64,000 bases of DNA from Histomonas meleagridis (taxonomy: Eukaryota > Parabasalia > Tritrichomonadida > Dientamoebidae), in assembly GCA_020186115.1 (NCBI GenBank), contig WSYJ01000099.1:806001-870000 (forward strand), written 5' to 3'. Shown here piece by piece: positions 9,525-19,014 of the stretch (position 1 is its first letter; each line of letters begins with the position of its first letter). The notes under the pieces were generated by a model. That model saw nothing but the letters and a program-made list of their open reading frames with translations. It was not told where the DNA came from and made no database searches. Both the position numbers and the translations under genes were made by a program.

Positions 9525-9944
9525 AAATGGACAAAAATTTATTGCCTAAATCGCATATTTTGTACACTCACTTTTTATCGAACTATTTTCAAAATCAATT
9601 TTTTCGAAAGACACTGTTCTGATCTCAGAAATTGATACTGCAATTTGATAAAACTTTTTGAATAAATGAAATTGTTTGCATTTTATTAAAGTCAGAGAAA
9701 TATTTCCTTCTGTTCATTTATCAGAAGGTGTCATCTCAAACTTGTTTCATTTGTGTATTTAAATTCATTTAAATCTTTGAAATATCTTTTGCATTAATGT
9801 CAACTCATTTCTGAAACTTGTTTTATTGTGATATTATTTCATATTTTTTAATTAAAAATGTGATATCTCTTTTAGATAAAGTCGTTTTACTTTATTATAT
9901 TTAAGAATAAAAATAAAAATAATTTATTATGAAATTACTTTTAT
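9525..9944. other. intergenic, no gene seen
   Basis: 420 AT-rich bases between two convergent genes (DUF4419 and the MBL-fold hydrolase), so only 3' ends are expected here. Nothing recognised. Confidence 0.6.
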
Positions 9945-10709
9945 TTAAATATAGTGAATTTTGCGAGGATTAAAGATAACGCTGACCCCGTCTTCGCGTA
10001 CAAAATATGGTTCACACTCAACTGGAAATGGCGGATCGTATTTCTCTGATTCGTATTCTTCACCTTTAACAATTTTGTTGACAATATTTTCAACTTTATC
10101 AACATAATCAAGACCAACTGGTGAAAGTAAATGTCCAACGTAAATTCGCGTGATTTCTTCCCGGAGTTGATGAATAAATTTTGTAACTGATAAAATGGAT
10201 TCAAGTGGAAGTGTCGTAATGTGCATCCAGACTTCACCACTCCCAATGGCATCGCCCGTGAAAAGATAATGTTCTTTGCTGTCAAAGAGCCCAATGGAGC
10301 CTGGCGTGTGCCCTTGGAATTCATAAACTTCAACAAAACGTTCGCCTATTTCAAATTTATAACCTTGTCGAACATTATGAATTTGTCCTTTATAATTAGG
10401 TATCAAAAATTTATCGGATTCATTCATATAAATTTCATCAAAATCGTAAATATTTCCTGCATGATCAACATGTCCATGTGTAAGACAAAGAATTAATGGC
10501 TTGTTCGTAAGTTTTGTAATAAATTCTTTGAAACCATCAGATGGAAAACCTGTATCAATAACTAAAGCTTTTTCTTTCCCTTCAATTAAATATATAGAAA
10601 CTGATTTTCCTTCAAATTTCTTCGGCGTATTTTCAATGACATAAAATCCTTCACTTTCTTGATAAGCTTTAAATTCTTCAACTTCAAAAATTGGTTTTTT
10701 CCTTTCCAT
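9945..10709 (-). CDS. MBL-fold metallo-hydrolase
   Basis: 254 residues, a single metallo-beta-lactamase fold. The zinc ligands are visible in order: THGHVDHAGN (HxHxDH, residues ~77-83), GHTPGSIGLF (His ~133), TGDAIGSG (Asp ~152) and VGHLLSP (His ~197). The N-terminal VIDTGFPSDGF loop also fits the family. These enzymes hydrolyse thioesters, phosphoesters or lactones; the substrate cannot be read from the sequence. Its length matches bacterial stand-alone MBL hydrolases more than glyoxalase II, which has an added C-terminal domain, so a bacterial origin is possible but not shown. It is divergent from the next small gene, with only 18 bp between the two ATGs, so they share a promoter region. 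TCATTT lies about 25 bases upstream. The stop overlaps TAAA. Confidence 0.9.
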   Translation of the reverse strand: MERKKPIFEVEEFKAYQESEGFYVIENTPKKFEGKSVSIYLIEGKEKALVIDTGFPSDGFKEFITKLTNKPLILCLTHGHVDHAGNIYDFDEIYMNESDKFLIPNYKGQIHNVRQGYKFEIGERFVEVYEFQGHTPGSIGLFDSKEHYLFTGDAIGSGEVWMHITTLPLESILSVTKFIHQLREEITRIYVGHLLSPVGLDYVDKVENIVNKIVKGEEYESEKYDPPFPVECEPYFVREDGVSVIFNPRKIHYI

Positions 10710-10727
10710 TTAAAATATTTTAACAAA

Positions 10728-11081
10728 ATGAATCAAATGAATAAAAATAAACAAAATAATGAAATTGATATTACAAAATTTCTTCAAAGACCTATTGATA
10801 ATTCTCAACGGCCATTAAGAATTCCTATTACAGAATATGAATTTGAAACATTACATGCAGGTGAACCACCAAGAACACTTTCAACATCATCATCATTTGA
10901 AGAAGAAGAAATTGATGAAATTGATGAAAATGAAGAACATTCAAAAGATATTATTATAAATAATAATAACAAATATATTCATGATAGTCATGAAGAAATT
11001 AATTATATGGATATTGATCCACATGTATTAGGAGCAACATTAAGTGGTGAAATTGGATTTTTTATCACGAGAACATTTTAA
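10728..11081 (+). CDS. small acidic protein of unknown function
   Basis: 117 residues from ATG 10728. Residues 1-45 are polar with a block TKFLQRPIDNSQRPLRIPITEYEF; then a Ser/Glu-rich acidic stretch (SSSFEEEEIDEIDENEE) and an Asn run. The conserved-looking end is DPHVLGATLSGEIGFFITRTF. No domain recognised. The frame continues upstream into the neighbour, but the ATG nearest the shared promoter is taken. The stop overlaps TAAAA. The ordered C-terminus argues for a real gene, with moderate confidence. Confidence 0.5.
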   Translation: MNQMNKNKQNNEIDITKFLQRPIDNSQRPLRIPITEYEFETLHAGEPPRTLSTSSSFEEEEIDEIDENEEHSKDIIINNNNKYIHDSHEEINYMDIDPHVLGATLSGEIGFFITRTF

Positions 11082-11129
11082 AACACAAAAAAAAATTATA
11101 TACGAGAAAAGGCACGATTTGAAAGTAAA

Positions 11130-11423
11130 ATGTCAGGAAGGAAATATCGATATTTTGAAGATATTCCGAGTGATTTAACATATGAAAATGAAAATATTAA
11201 CAGTGATATTGATAAAGAAAAAGGAAATATTATCAAAGAAAAACAGAGATATAAAACAGGTAATATTGGAGGAAGAACAAAAATCCAAGAAAAAATAACG
11301 CCAAGCAAACATGTTAAACAAAATAAAGGAGATATAATCAAGAAATATCCTAAATATCGACCAAAATATACGAGTTCAATTCCATCATTTTTATATCGCA
11401 AAAGGAATTTTAAATACGAATAA
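11130..11423 (+). CDS. small basic protein of unknown function
   Basis: 97 residues, lysine-rich (MSGRKYRYFEDIPSDLTYE at the start, SIPSFLYRKRNFKYE at the end), without cysteine or a hydrophobic segment. It starts 49 bp after the previous stop, with its own ATG. No family recognised. The stop overlaps TAAA, as in many genes here. It could be a chance frame. Confidence 0.4.
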   Translation: MSGRKYRYFEDIPSDLTYENENINSDIDKEKGNIIKEKQRYKTGNIGGRTKIQEKITPSKHVKQNKGDIIKKYPKYRPKYTSSIPSFLYRKRNFKYE

Positions 11424-12007
11424 ATTTCAATATTCCAAAAATTATACTGTCACATCATGAAAGATTTATATGTTATATTTTTATCATATGATTAGAAACG
11501 TCTTTTTTTAATCTCAAACTAAAAAATTATGAGTTTTGGAGATAAATGTTTTTTTTTAGATTAAATAATTACCAAATACTGAAACAAACAAATAATGTTC
11601 ACTAGAAATGTGTCCATTCATGATTTTAAAATTTTATTTTATCGTTTTTTCAAAAATCTTTCTCCAAGTAAATTTAACACACATTTAGTAAAGCATTCAT
11701 GTTTCATTTAATTGCATTATATTTTTTTTTTATCGTTGTTTTCATCCATCACTCCAAAATTTTATCAAAAAATGTTTACATAAAATGTTTATAGAAGCAT
11801 TTTTATATATTATTAAAATAATAACAACGGAATTACCAAGAACCTAATGTTATATTATATTTGCAATGTATTACTTTAAGATGTTTGTTGAATTTTACTT
11901 TTATATAAAGAGTTGGTATTTTTAGCGGCCAAATATACAGTCAAATACGATCAAAACACAGAGAAAAACGTGAATTGAAAATTGACATAATTTTCACTTC
12001 ACATTTA
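11424..12007. other. intergenic, no gene seen
   Basis: 584 bases, very AT-rich with T-runs, ending in the promoter of the ubiquitin-like gene (ttttcacttcacattta before its ATG, which has overlapping TCA(C/T)(A/T) initiator matches). Confidence 0.6.
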
Positions 12008-12232
12008 ATGAAGGTTTTTGTTGAGTACCAAGGTGTTAGGAAGGAAATCTTATGTGATGAAAGCTGCGACTGCATTCACGCAAAAGAACTTGCTTGCTGT
12101 GAATTTAATTTGTCACCAGCATTTACACGTATTTATTTCAATGGAAAGATCCTTCTTGGTGAAGAAATCATTACAAGCTTTGGAATTGAAGAAGGATCAG
12201 TCATTGAAGTTCAAACTGCTTCTCTTCACTAA
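12008..12232 (+). CDS. ubiquitin-like beta-grasp protein
   Basis: 74 residues from ATG 12008, almost exactly one ubiquitin fold. The beta-hairpin start (MKVFVEYQGVRKEILCDES), the central helix (CIHAKELACCEFNL) and the strand block RIYFNGKILLGEEIITSFGIEEGSVIEVQT follow ubiquitin's order: RLIFAGKQL, then the LxDYNI-type turn, then the LHLVLR-like last strand. There is no C-terminal diglycine (it ends ASLH), so it is unlikely to be conjugated and may be a structural ubiquitin-like module. The frame is open 33 bases upstream, but the ATG after the initiator motif is preferred. The stop overlaps TAAA. Confidence 0.75.
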   Translation: MKVFVEYQGVRKEILCDESCDCIHAKELACCEFNLSPAFTRIYFNGKILLGEEIITSFGIEEGSVIEVQTASLH

Positions 12233-12485
12233 ACCATGAAAAGTCATTTTTAATAATTTCTTTTTCACAAAATGATTTTAAATAAATGAATCATTGCAAA
12301 AGAGTTTTATATCAAAAGAAACATAACGAGTTGTGTGATATTGAAATGTAAATTAATTAAATCTTGAATCAAATATCAGACGAATTATCGAATGATAGAC
12401 ATAAAAACAATAAAGAATGACACAATTCATATACAAAACAATGCAGAAACAATAAATTTAAATACACCTTTTTAAAAAAATTAAT

Positions 12486-13685
12486 CTATTTGTTCCCTGG
12501 CGGCTGAAGTGGAAATGGATTATTCATAATTGTTATTCCTCTGATGTCAATATTGTGTACAGGTCTTCCATCAGGGAAAACTTTTCCATTGCAAATTGAT
12601 GAAACAATTCCACCACCGTTGACAACACCTCCAATTATATGGTATTCATCTATTTGAAGAGGTACGCAAGAAATTGCGAATTGTGATGATTTTGTTATAT
12701 GAATCTGTTGGTTTTCCTTATTTATGATATAAACAGGATATTGGAATCCACGTCTTGCGTCATCTCTCTCGTATGCGATTGGTGATCTCCAAACAGTTTC
12801 ATCAATATCCGTATTGATAGAAACTTCAAAAAATTGTTCTCTTCTAACCCTTGTCACTTTTACATTCGTAAATAAACCTTTCAAAACACAACCGATGAAA
12901 TTGATGCACCCCAAACCGGCGAAATCCACATCAAGCTCGATGGTGATCTCCCCAATCGTCGTATCCATTACAGCATATGGACGAGTTTTAATATGCATTT
13001 GCTTAAATATTGTGGCTTCATGAAGTGATTTTTGATTTGGTTGAGCAAGAAACCATGTAGATGTATCATCCTCTTTAAATACATCTTCTTGTTTAAGGTT
13101 AAGAGCATTAACAAAATTATTTGCATTACGTACAATATCTGATTCATGTCGAGTTACTTGTGTTGATATTAATGGATTTGGTGGAAGATTTCGAGAACGA
13201 TTTGGATCATGAATAACAGTGATGCAACTTTGGTCGAATTCTTCTCCTGTTAGCAAATCAACCATCATATATGGTTTAATGTTAAAATCTATGATTGTTT
13301 GATAGTCATATACGTTCGACGTTTTTCGATTAACAACAATAGTTCTTTTTGGCGTTAAAATGTTTTCAGTAATTGGATCAATTTTTTGTCCTTCTGCATT
13401 TAATGTAAATTTAATTGGAACTAACTCTTCAACAGAAAAAGGAGCATCTTCTACAAAAGGATGATTTTGGTGTTCTGAGCACCAAACTGCTGCAGACTCT
13501 TTTGAAAAAGAGTAACCATGTTTGCATATATAAGGGTTTCTTAAAGGCAAATATGTCAAACAATCAATATCAAAATCAAAAGATGTTGGATCATAGACTT
13601 TTGCACCTTTATCACTTTCTTGCCCAGCTGTAATGTCAACGTGGGAATAACGCACGCCATCAACCTTCCTTTTTCTTTTTCCCAT
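12486..13685 (-). CDS. PPIL2: U-box/cyclophilin protein of the PPIL2 (CYC4) type, cyclophilin domain degenerate
   Basis: 399 residues, with the PPIL2 layout: basic start MGKRKRKVDGVRYSH, a first degenerate U-box (residues ~33-100, FDIDCLTYLPLRNPYICKHGYSF), a second U-box-like unit (IDPITENILTPKRTIVVNRKTSNVYDYQTI) and LLTGEEFDQSCITVIHDPN, as in PPIL2. The cyclophilin-like fold begins near residue 235 (AVMDTTIGEITIELDVDFAG). PPIL2 is a spliceosome-associated protein. The cyclophilin part lacks the FHRxIxxFxxQGG catalytic motif, so isomerase activity is probably lost (inference). The gene is divergent from the Hsp70 gene, with 110 bp between ATGs. The stop is TAG. Confidence 0.85.
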   Translation of the reverse strand: MGKRKRKVDGVRYSHVDITAGQESDKGAKVYDPTSFDFDIDCLTYLPLRNPYICKHGYSFSKESAAVWCSEHQNHPFVEDAPFSVEELVPIKFTLNAEGQKIDPITENILTPKRTIVVNRKTSNVYDYQTIIDFNIKPYMMVDLLTGEEFDQSCITVIHDPNRSRNLPPNPLISTQVTRHESDIVRNANNFVNALNLKQEDVFKEDDTSTWFLAQPNQKSLHEATIFKQMHIKTRPYAVMDTTIGEITIELDVDFAGLGCINFIGCVLKGLFTNVKVTRVRREQFFEVSINTDIDETVWRSPIAYERDDARRGFQYPVYIINKENQQIHITKSSQFAISCVPLQIDEYHIIGGVVNGGGIVSSICNGKVFPDGRPVHNIDIRGITIMNNPFPLQPPGNK

Positions 13686-13795
13686 TTTGGGGATTAAGGT
13701 TAAAGTATGACATTTGATATGAAAATATGTTTGATATTTCAGATCACATTTCGGTAAAATATTCTGGCATTTTTATCAAAAACTGGCTGTTGTTC

Positions 13796-15325
13796 ATGAA
13801 TCCTCGAAATGGCCATAAAATTCTTGGTATTGATCTTGGGACAACATTCAGCTCAGTTGGTTTATTTGAAGGTGGACAAGTTAGTGTTTTAACTAATAAT
13901 TATGATAAAACATCAACACCATCTATTGTGGCCTTTAAAGGGAACGAAAAAATTGTTGGAGAAAGCGCGCGTTTACAATCATTTCAAATGTTGTCCAATT
14001 GCGTGTATGATTCTAAACGTTTGATAGGACGAACATTTGAGAATAACACAATTCCCTCAAATTTGGGTCCATGGCCATTTAAAGTTATCTGTGAAGATGG
14101 TAAACCAATGTACGAAGTTCAATACAAAAATAAAACCAAACATTATTCACCAGAGAAAATATCTTCTTTTATACTCAAAGAATTAAAGCAAATTGCCGAA
14201 GAATATTGCTCCACCACTATACTCGATGCCGTCATTACTGTACCAGCTGATTTTGACAGTAATCAGCGCGAAGCTACTCGTCAAGCTGGAAAACTTGCAG
14301 GGTTAAATGTTGTTCGTGTTGTCGAAGAACCAGTAGCCGCAGCCATTGCATATGGTTTAAACAAATATGAAGAACATGTCAAAATTCTCATATTTGATTT
14401 TGGTGGTGGTACACTTGATGTATCTCTTCTTGATGTATGTGGCAACAACTTCAAAGTTATTGCCACCGAAGGTAATTCTAAACTTGGTGGTCAAGATATT
14501 GATAATAATCTCATGCAACACTTTGCCAAAATCTTTGCAGACAAATACGGATATAATCCCCTTGATGATCCACTTCATAATTCACGTGCTATTATCCAAC
14601 TAAAAAGTTCATGTGAAAATGCAAAAATTGCACTTTCAAGGAGTTTTAACACATCAGTTAATTGTCCAAACTTTTGGCAAAATCATGACTTAGTGTGCGA
14701 GGATTTTACGCGAGCAGATTTCGAAGATATCAATTATGATATATTCCAAAAAATTCTTGAACCAGTCCAAAAAATTCTTCAAAACAAGGGCCTCGCTAAG
14801 CATGAAATAGATAGTGTTGTGTTAGTTGGAGGTAGTTCTAAAATTCCGAAAATTAAAGAAATATTAAATGAATATTTCGGCAAAAATCCGCTTTGTAACA
14901 TTGACCCATTCACAGCTGTTGTCAAAGGCGCTACGATTATTGCTAATGATATTTCTAAATCTGGACATAATATCATTAGATATGAAAGTGTTATACCTCA
15001 TAACATTGGTTTGCAAATCGCAGGTGGTAAAATGGACGTATTAATACCTAAAAATACGAAACTTCCAATTTCGATTCCAATAAGTTATACAACAAAAGAA
15101 AATGACCAACCTGAAGCAATGATTAGAGTATTTATGGGTGATAACGAATATACATGTTATAATAGTTTGTTATGGCAATACCTAATAGAAGGAATTAACT
15201 TTGAAAAACCTGTAATCGTGGTGGAGTTGGACGTGAGTTTGGACGGGATTTTGACAGTGAAAATTGACAGCGAAGATATCGGTCTGTCAAAAAGTGATAC
15301 ATTGGGAAAAGTGGCTCCAGTTTAA
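13796..15325 (+). CDS. Hsp70-like protein lacking the C-terminal lid
   Basis: 509 residues from ATG 13796. The frame opens at ATG 13727, but a TCACA initiator-like motif at 13744 lies between the two, and Hsp70 sequence begins at HKILGIDLGTTFSSVG. The nucleotide-binding domain is complete: phosphate-1 loop IDLGTTFSSV, phosphate-2 loop IFDFGGGTLDVS and adenosine motif VVLVGGSSKIPKI. The substrate-binding beta domain is shortened and divergent, and the alpha-helical lid and EEVD/KDEL tail are absent; the protein stops at residue 509 instead of ~640. No signal peptide, so probably cytosolic. It may be an ATPase or regulatory Hsp70 relative and not a general chaperone. The frame is intact. Confidence 0.92.
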   Translation: MNPRNGHKILGIDLGTTFSSVGLFEGGQVSVLTNNYDKTSTPSIVAFKGNEKIVGESARLQSFQMLSNCVYDSKRLIGRTFENNTIPSNLGPWPFKVICEDGKPMYEVQYKNKTKHYSPEKISSFILKELKQIAEEYCSTTILDAVITVPADFDSNQREATRQAGKLAGLNVVRVVEEPVAAAIAYGLNKYEEHVKILIFDFGGGTLDVSLLDVCGNNFKVIATEGNSKLGGQDIDNNLMQHFAKIFADKYGYNPLDDPLHNSRAIIQLKSSCENAKIALSRSFNTSVNCPNFWQNHDLVCEDFTRADFEDINYDIFQKILEPVQKILQNKGLAKHEIDSVVLVGGSSKIPKIKEILNEYFGKNPLCNIDPFTAVVKGATIIANDISKSGHNIIRYESVIPHNIGLQIAGGKMDVLIPKNTKLPISIPISYTTKENDQPEAMIRVFMGDNEYTCYNSLLWQYLIEGINFEKPVIVVELDVSLDGILTVKIDSEDIGLSKSDTLGKVAPV

Positions 15326-15833
15326 TAAATAATTATTAGAATAATTTTTGAGGTGGTATATAAATTACAGAAATTGTTATTTTATTGTGATTTTCCTCTT
15401 ATAGTCGCATCAATTTCATATAAATTCTTGAAAATGAATTCAAATTATAAATTTTAATGATAAATCATTTCATATTCCCTTTATACAAAGATTTTCAATG
15501 TCACTTTATTTAACCTTATAGTATTTTCTTCATTTTATCTACTATCAAAGAATAATTAAAATAGAGTTTCTCCTATTTAATTTTATTAATTATTTTATAT
15601 TTATTTTTTTTCTTAAATAAAGCTTTAAAAAATAATTAGAAGTAATAATGTTATATTAATATAATGAAATTTTTGATTTTTTGGTCATAAATGTAAATAA
15701 AATGCAAAGGCATTTGTACAATAAAATATTATTTTACAATTATATGTTAAAATTCCAATATTATAAAAACGAAACATTTTATTTTTATTGCATTCATAAA
15801 AACATTATTAATATCGATTCTTTTATTTTTATT
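15326..15833. other. intergenic, no gene seen
   Basis: 508 AT-rich bases between two convergent genes (Hsp70 and glutamine synthetase), rich in T-runs and AATAAA-like words. No feature identified. Confidence 0.6.
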
Positions 15834-17969
15834 CTAAAGCGAATGAAGTAATTTGTTATATGAAGGGAATGGCCATGATTCTTCAGACATTATCATTTCG
15901 CACGCGTCGCATCTACTTCTTAACTGATTCATTGCTGGTAATATGACATCTCTTAAATATATTGCTTCATCTTTTAGCACTTTCGAATCATCCAATTTGG
16001 CTACTTTTCCTTCTAAATCTTCCAAATCTTCAATTAATTTATCGTATTTATCAGCAATTTCATTTAATGCACTTTCTAATTTCTTGCTTACTCTACCAGC
16101 CTTTTTCATCAAGTTTACATCCTTAGCGATTCGAGCGCATTCATCTTGAACGGCTGGAACTATTTCTCTTTGAACCATTTGTAATAAAACTTTTGCTTCA
16201 ATTGAAACTGTCTTTACATACGAATCCATTTCTACTTCGTATCTAGACAAACATTCGTTTCGAGTTAATACATTATATTTTTCAAACAATTTAATGTTCT
16301 TTTCATCGCGATAAGCTTCAAGTGCATCAACAGTATTACTAATATTCGGTAAACCTCTTTTTGTAGCTTCTTCAATCCATTCTTTACTATAATTATTTCC
16401 ATTGAATATAATTTTTCCATGTTCTTTAATTACGTCAACGATAATTTTATGTTTTTCTTTTTCAACATCAGAAGCATTTTCAAGTCTTTCAGCAAACAAA
16501 CTAAATGAATCGGCTAAAATCGTATTAAGTATAGTATTAATTTGTGCAATTGATTGTGATGATCCAAGCATACGAAACTCAAACTTATTACCTGTTAATG
16601 CCATTGGTGACGTACGATTTCGATCACTATCATCAACAGAAAGATTTGGTATTGCTGGTACTATTTTAACTACACCACTGTTATTATGTTCGCCTTCTTC
16701 TGTTTGTAATCCATTAACTTGTTCTAATAATTGAGATGTTGTTTGCTGCCCTAAAAATATCGAAACAATTGCAGGTGGCGCTTCATATCCTCCAAGTCGA
16801 TGATCATTTGATGGTGATGCTGCACCCATTCGTAATAAATCTGCATATAAATCTACAGAACGTATAAATGCACATATCGATAACAAATATAATGAATCAT
16901 CTTCAGATGGTAATTTTGGTTTAAATAAATTATAACCATTATCTGTAACAATGCTATAATTATTATGTTTGCCAGATCCATTTAAACCTGCAAATGGTTT
17001 CTCATGTAATAAACATGCTAAGTTTTGTTGCTTTGCAACTGTACGCATAAGTTCCATCATCATTTGATTATGATCTGATGCTATATTAACACTTTCATAA
17101 ACAGGGGCAAGTTCATGTTGCGATGGAGCAACTTCATTATGTTTAGTTTTTGCTGGAACTCCAAGTTCCCATAATTGTTGATCTAAAGCTGACATGAATT
17201 TGGAGACTTGAATACGAATATGTGCCATATAATGATCACTAAGTTGTTGGCCTTTAATTGGAAGTGCTCCAAGTAATGTACGACCACAAAGTTTAAGATC
17301 TGTTCTCTTGTTATATAAATCACGGTCAATTAAAAAATATTCTTGTTCAGCACCAACGCATGCCATAACACGCTTGGCACTAACTTTAGGGAAAAATTTC
17401 AAGAAACGAAGACCTGCTGAGTTAAGTGCTTCACATGACTTTAAAAGCGGCACTTTTCGGTCAAGGGCTTCTCCATTATACGAAAAGAAAACAGATGGAA
17501 TATAAAGAGTGCCATCACGTACAAAGGCTGGTGACGTGGGATCCCATGTAGTATAACCACGTGCTTCAAACGTGGCTCTAAGTCCACCAGATGGAAAAGA
17601 TGACGCATCTGGTTCACCTCGAACTAAAGTGTTGGATGGAAAATCAAGCATTGCTTCACCAATTGATGAAGGAACAAAAAATGCATCATGTTTACAAGCA
17701 GTGTTATTTGTCATGGGAAGAAACCAATGTGCGTAATGTGTAGCTCCTTGTTCAATAGCCCATTGCATCATGACTTTTGCAACTTCTGGAGCTATAGAAA
17801 CATCAAGTGGCATTCCATATTCAATTGTTTTGAGATAACTTTCGTAAATGCTTTTTGTTAATCTTTCACGAATAATAGCTTCTCTAAATGTTTTTGAACC
17901 ATAAATTTTATATAACTCTGGACGGTAGTCCATCGAAGGACTTCTTTTAAATGTATCGAAGTAATTCAT
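15834..17969 (-). CDS. glnN: glutamine synthetase type III (GlnN-like)
   Basis: 711 residues, the normal length of GSIII. It makes glutamine from glutamate, ammonia and ATP. The family signatures are in order: THYAHWFLPMT near the N-terminus; FPSGGLRATFEARGYT; GAEQEYFLID (metal-binding Glu); FAGLNGSGKHNN, followed by NYS; LGGYEAPPAIVSIFLG; DRNRTSPMALTGNKFEFRMLGSSQS; and the C-terminal EWIEEATKRGLPN. The helical C-terminal extension (from ~560) that distinguishes GSIII from types I and II is complete. GSIII is typical of Bacteroidetes, cyanobacteria and some protists, so an ancient bacterial origin is likely (inference). TCATTT lies 12 bases before the ATG. The gene looks intact and functional. 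Confidence 0.97.
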   Translation of the reverse strand: MNYFDTFKRSPSMDYRPELYKIYGSKTFREAIIRERLTKSIYESYLKTIEYGMPLDVSIAPEVAKVMMQWAIEQGATHYAHWFLPMTNNTACKHDAFFVPSSIGEAMLDFPSNTLVRGEPDASSFPSGGLRATFEARGYTTWDPTSPAFVRDGTLYIPSVFFSYNGEALDRKVPLLKSCEALNSAGLRFLKFFPKVSAKRVMACVGAEQEYFLIDRDLYNKRTDLKLCGRTLLGALPIKGQQLSDHYMAHIRIQVSKFMSALDQQLWELGVPAKTKHNEVAPSQHELAPVYESVNIASDHNQMMMELMRTVAKQQNLACLLHEKPFAGLNGSGKHNNYSIVTDNGYNLFKPKLPSEDDSLYLLSICAFIRSVDLYADLLRMGAASPSNDHRLGGYEAPPAIVSIFLGQQTTSQLLEQVNGLQTEEGEHNNSGVVKIVPAIPNLSVDDSDRNRTSPMALTGNKFEFRMLGSSQSIAQINTILNTILADSFSLFAERLENASDVEKEKHKIIVDVIKEHGKIIFNGNNYSKEWIEEATKRGLPNISNTVDALEAYRDEKNIKLFEKYNVLTRNECLSRYEVEMDSYVKTVSIEAKVLLQMVQREIVPAVQDECARIAKDVNLMKKAGRVSKKLESALNEIADKYDKLIEDLEDLEGKVAKLDDSKVLKDEAIYLRDVILPAMNQLRSRCDACEMIMSEESWPFPSYNKLLHSL

Positions 17970-18121
17970 GAAGACAAATGAGGCAGATTGTGGCCAAACA
18001 TTCCATTCAAATACTATTGAAAATAATCTGTTTTATTCAATTCATTGAGAACGTTCTCAAAAACTTAAAAGGCATAAAAATCAGGTTAGATAATTTTTCT
18101 GGATTTTGGACTCTTTTGAAG

Positions 18122-18334
18122 TCAGCACTTGGACATCCTAATTAAGTCATTTTGTGTTGTGTTCATGAGATGATCATCCTCTATAAATTGAAGTTCAACA
18201 GGTTTGATGATTTCTCGACATCTCATTTCATGAATTTCCTTAGCATAAGGAAGGGGTGACCTACCTTTCTTAGGACTCCTTGGATCAAATAACATCATGA
18301 GGGTTTCTTCATCCATTTGTTCAAAGTTCGACAT
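18122..18334 (-). CDS. small protein of unknown function, divergent partner of the next gene
   Basis: 70 residues (MSNFEQMDEETLMMLFDPRS at the start, SPLPYAKEIHEMRCREI in the middle). Polar with predicted helices, no domain known to me. Its ATG is 82 bp from the ATG of the divergent acidic gene, a head-to-head arrangement seen repeatedly here. The sequence is less biased than random AT-rich DNA would give, which supports a real gene. Confidence 0.5.
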   Translation of the reverse strand: MSNFEQMDEETLMMLFDPRSPKKGRSPLPYAKEIHEMRCREIIKPVELQFIEDDHLMNTTQNDLIRMSKC

Positions 18335-18416
18335 TTGTCTTTCTAAACGTACGGATTTTAACCATTCAAAAAGTGGTGCGAAAAGTGAACTTTGATCGAT
18401 TCACATTTGCACTGCA

Positions 18417-18722
18417 ATGGATTTGATGGCACCTCTTCAAAGACAAACTGAATCAAGGGTAAAAGACCTTAAGAATCTCAGGAACGAAACGTTTGATGAT
18501 TCAATTATGATGAGAAATGTACAAGATGATGTTGACTTGGCACAATTAGAAATGGATCTACAAAGAAATGATGAAGAAGAGTTCGAACTTGCAAACAGAG
18601 TGCCAGATGAAATAGTAGAGCAATATGAAATTCAAGAGATATTAGAATCTGCTGATAATGAACCTCCTGATGAATATGATGACGACTTCCCTGAATTGCA
18701 ATATGAAGAAGGGTGGATGTAA
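18417..18722 (+). CDS. small acidic protein of unknown function
   Basis: 101 residues, strongly acidic (MDLMAPLQRQTESRVKDLKN at the start, QLEMDLQRNDEEEFELANRV in the middle, YDDDFPELQYEEGWM at the end) with a helical core. A TCACA initiator-like motif at 18401 lies 16 bases before the ATG. No domain recognised. The last 30 residues, with regularly spaced acids and aromatics, could be a binding tail (inference). Confidence 0.6.
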   Translation: MDLMAPLQRQTESRVKDLKNLRNETFDDSIMMRNVQDDVDLAQLEMDLQRNDEEEFELANRVPDEIVEQYEIQEILESADNEPPDEYDDDFPELQYEEGWM

Positions 18723-19014
18723 CATCCTTTATAAATTTTTAATTGTATACAAAATAAAAAAAAGTCATAAATTTGTTTTTTTTTTAAATACTCACATCAA
18801 TGAGATAGTATACTATTCATTTAGTTTAGAATACCTTTTAAAAATATTCCGAATTTTTTTTAACTCCCTTTCTCCACTTGAGTGTTCGCATGTTATGAAA
18901 ACCTTATCTCCAGACGTTAAATTTTTGGCCAGATACACAAATATTGTGTGATGATTCAATTTTTTAATTAATCTGACAATAAATCATTCAATATGATTTT
19001 TGGCCACTTGGCAT

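Noticed and set aside
13727-13795. Upstream ATG of the Hsp70 gene (23 extra residues)
   Set aside because: An initiator-like motif lies downstream of it, and the extra residues look like neither a signal nor a targeting peptide.
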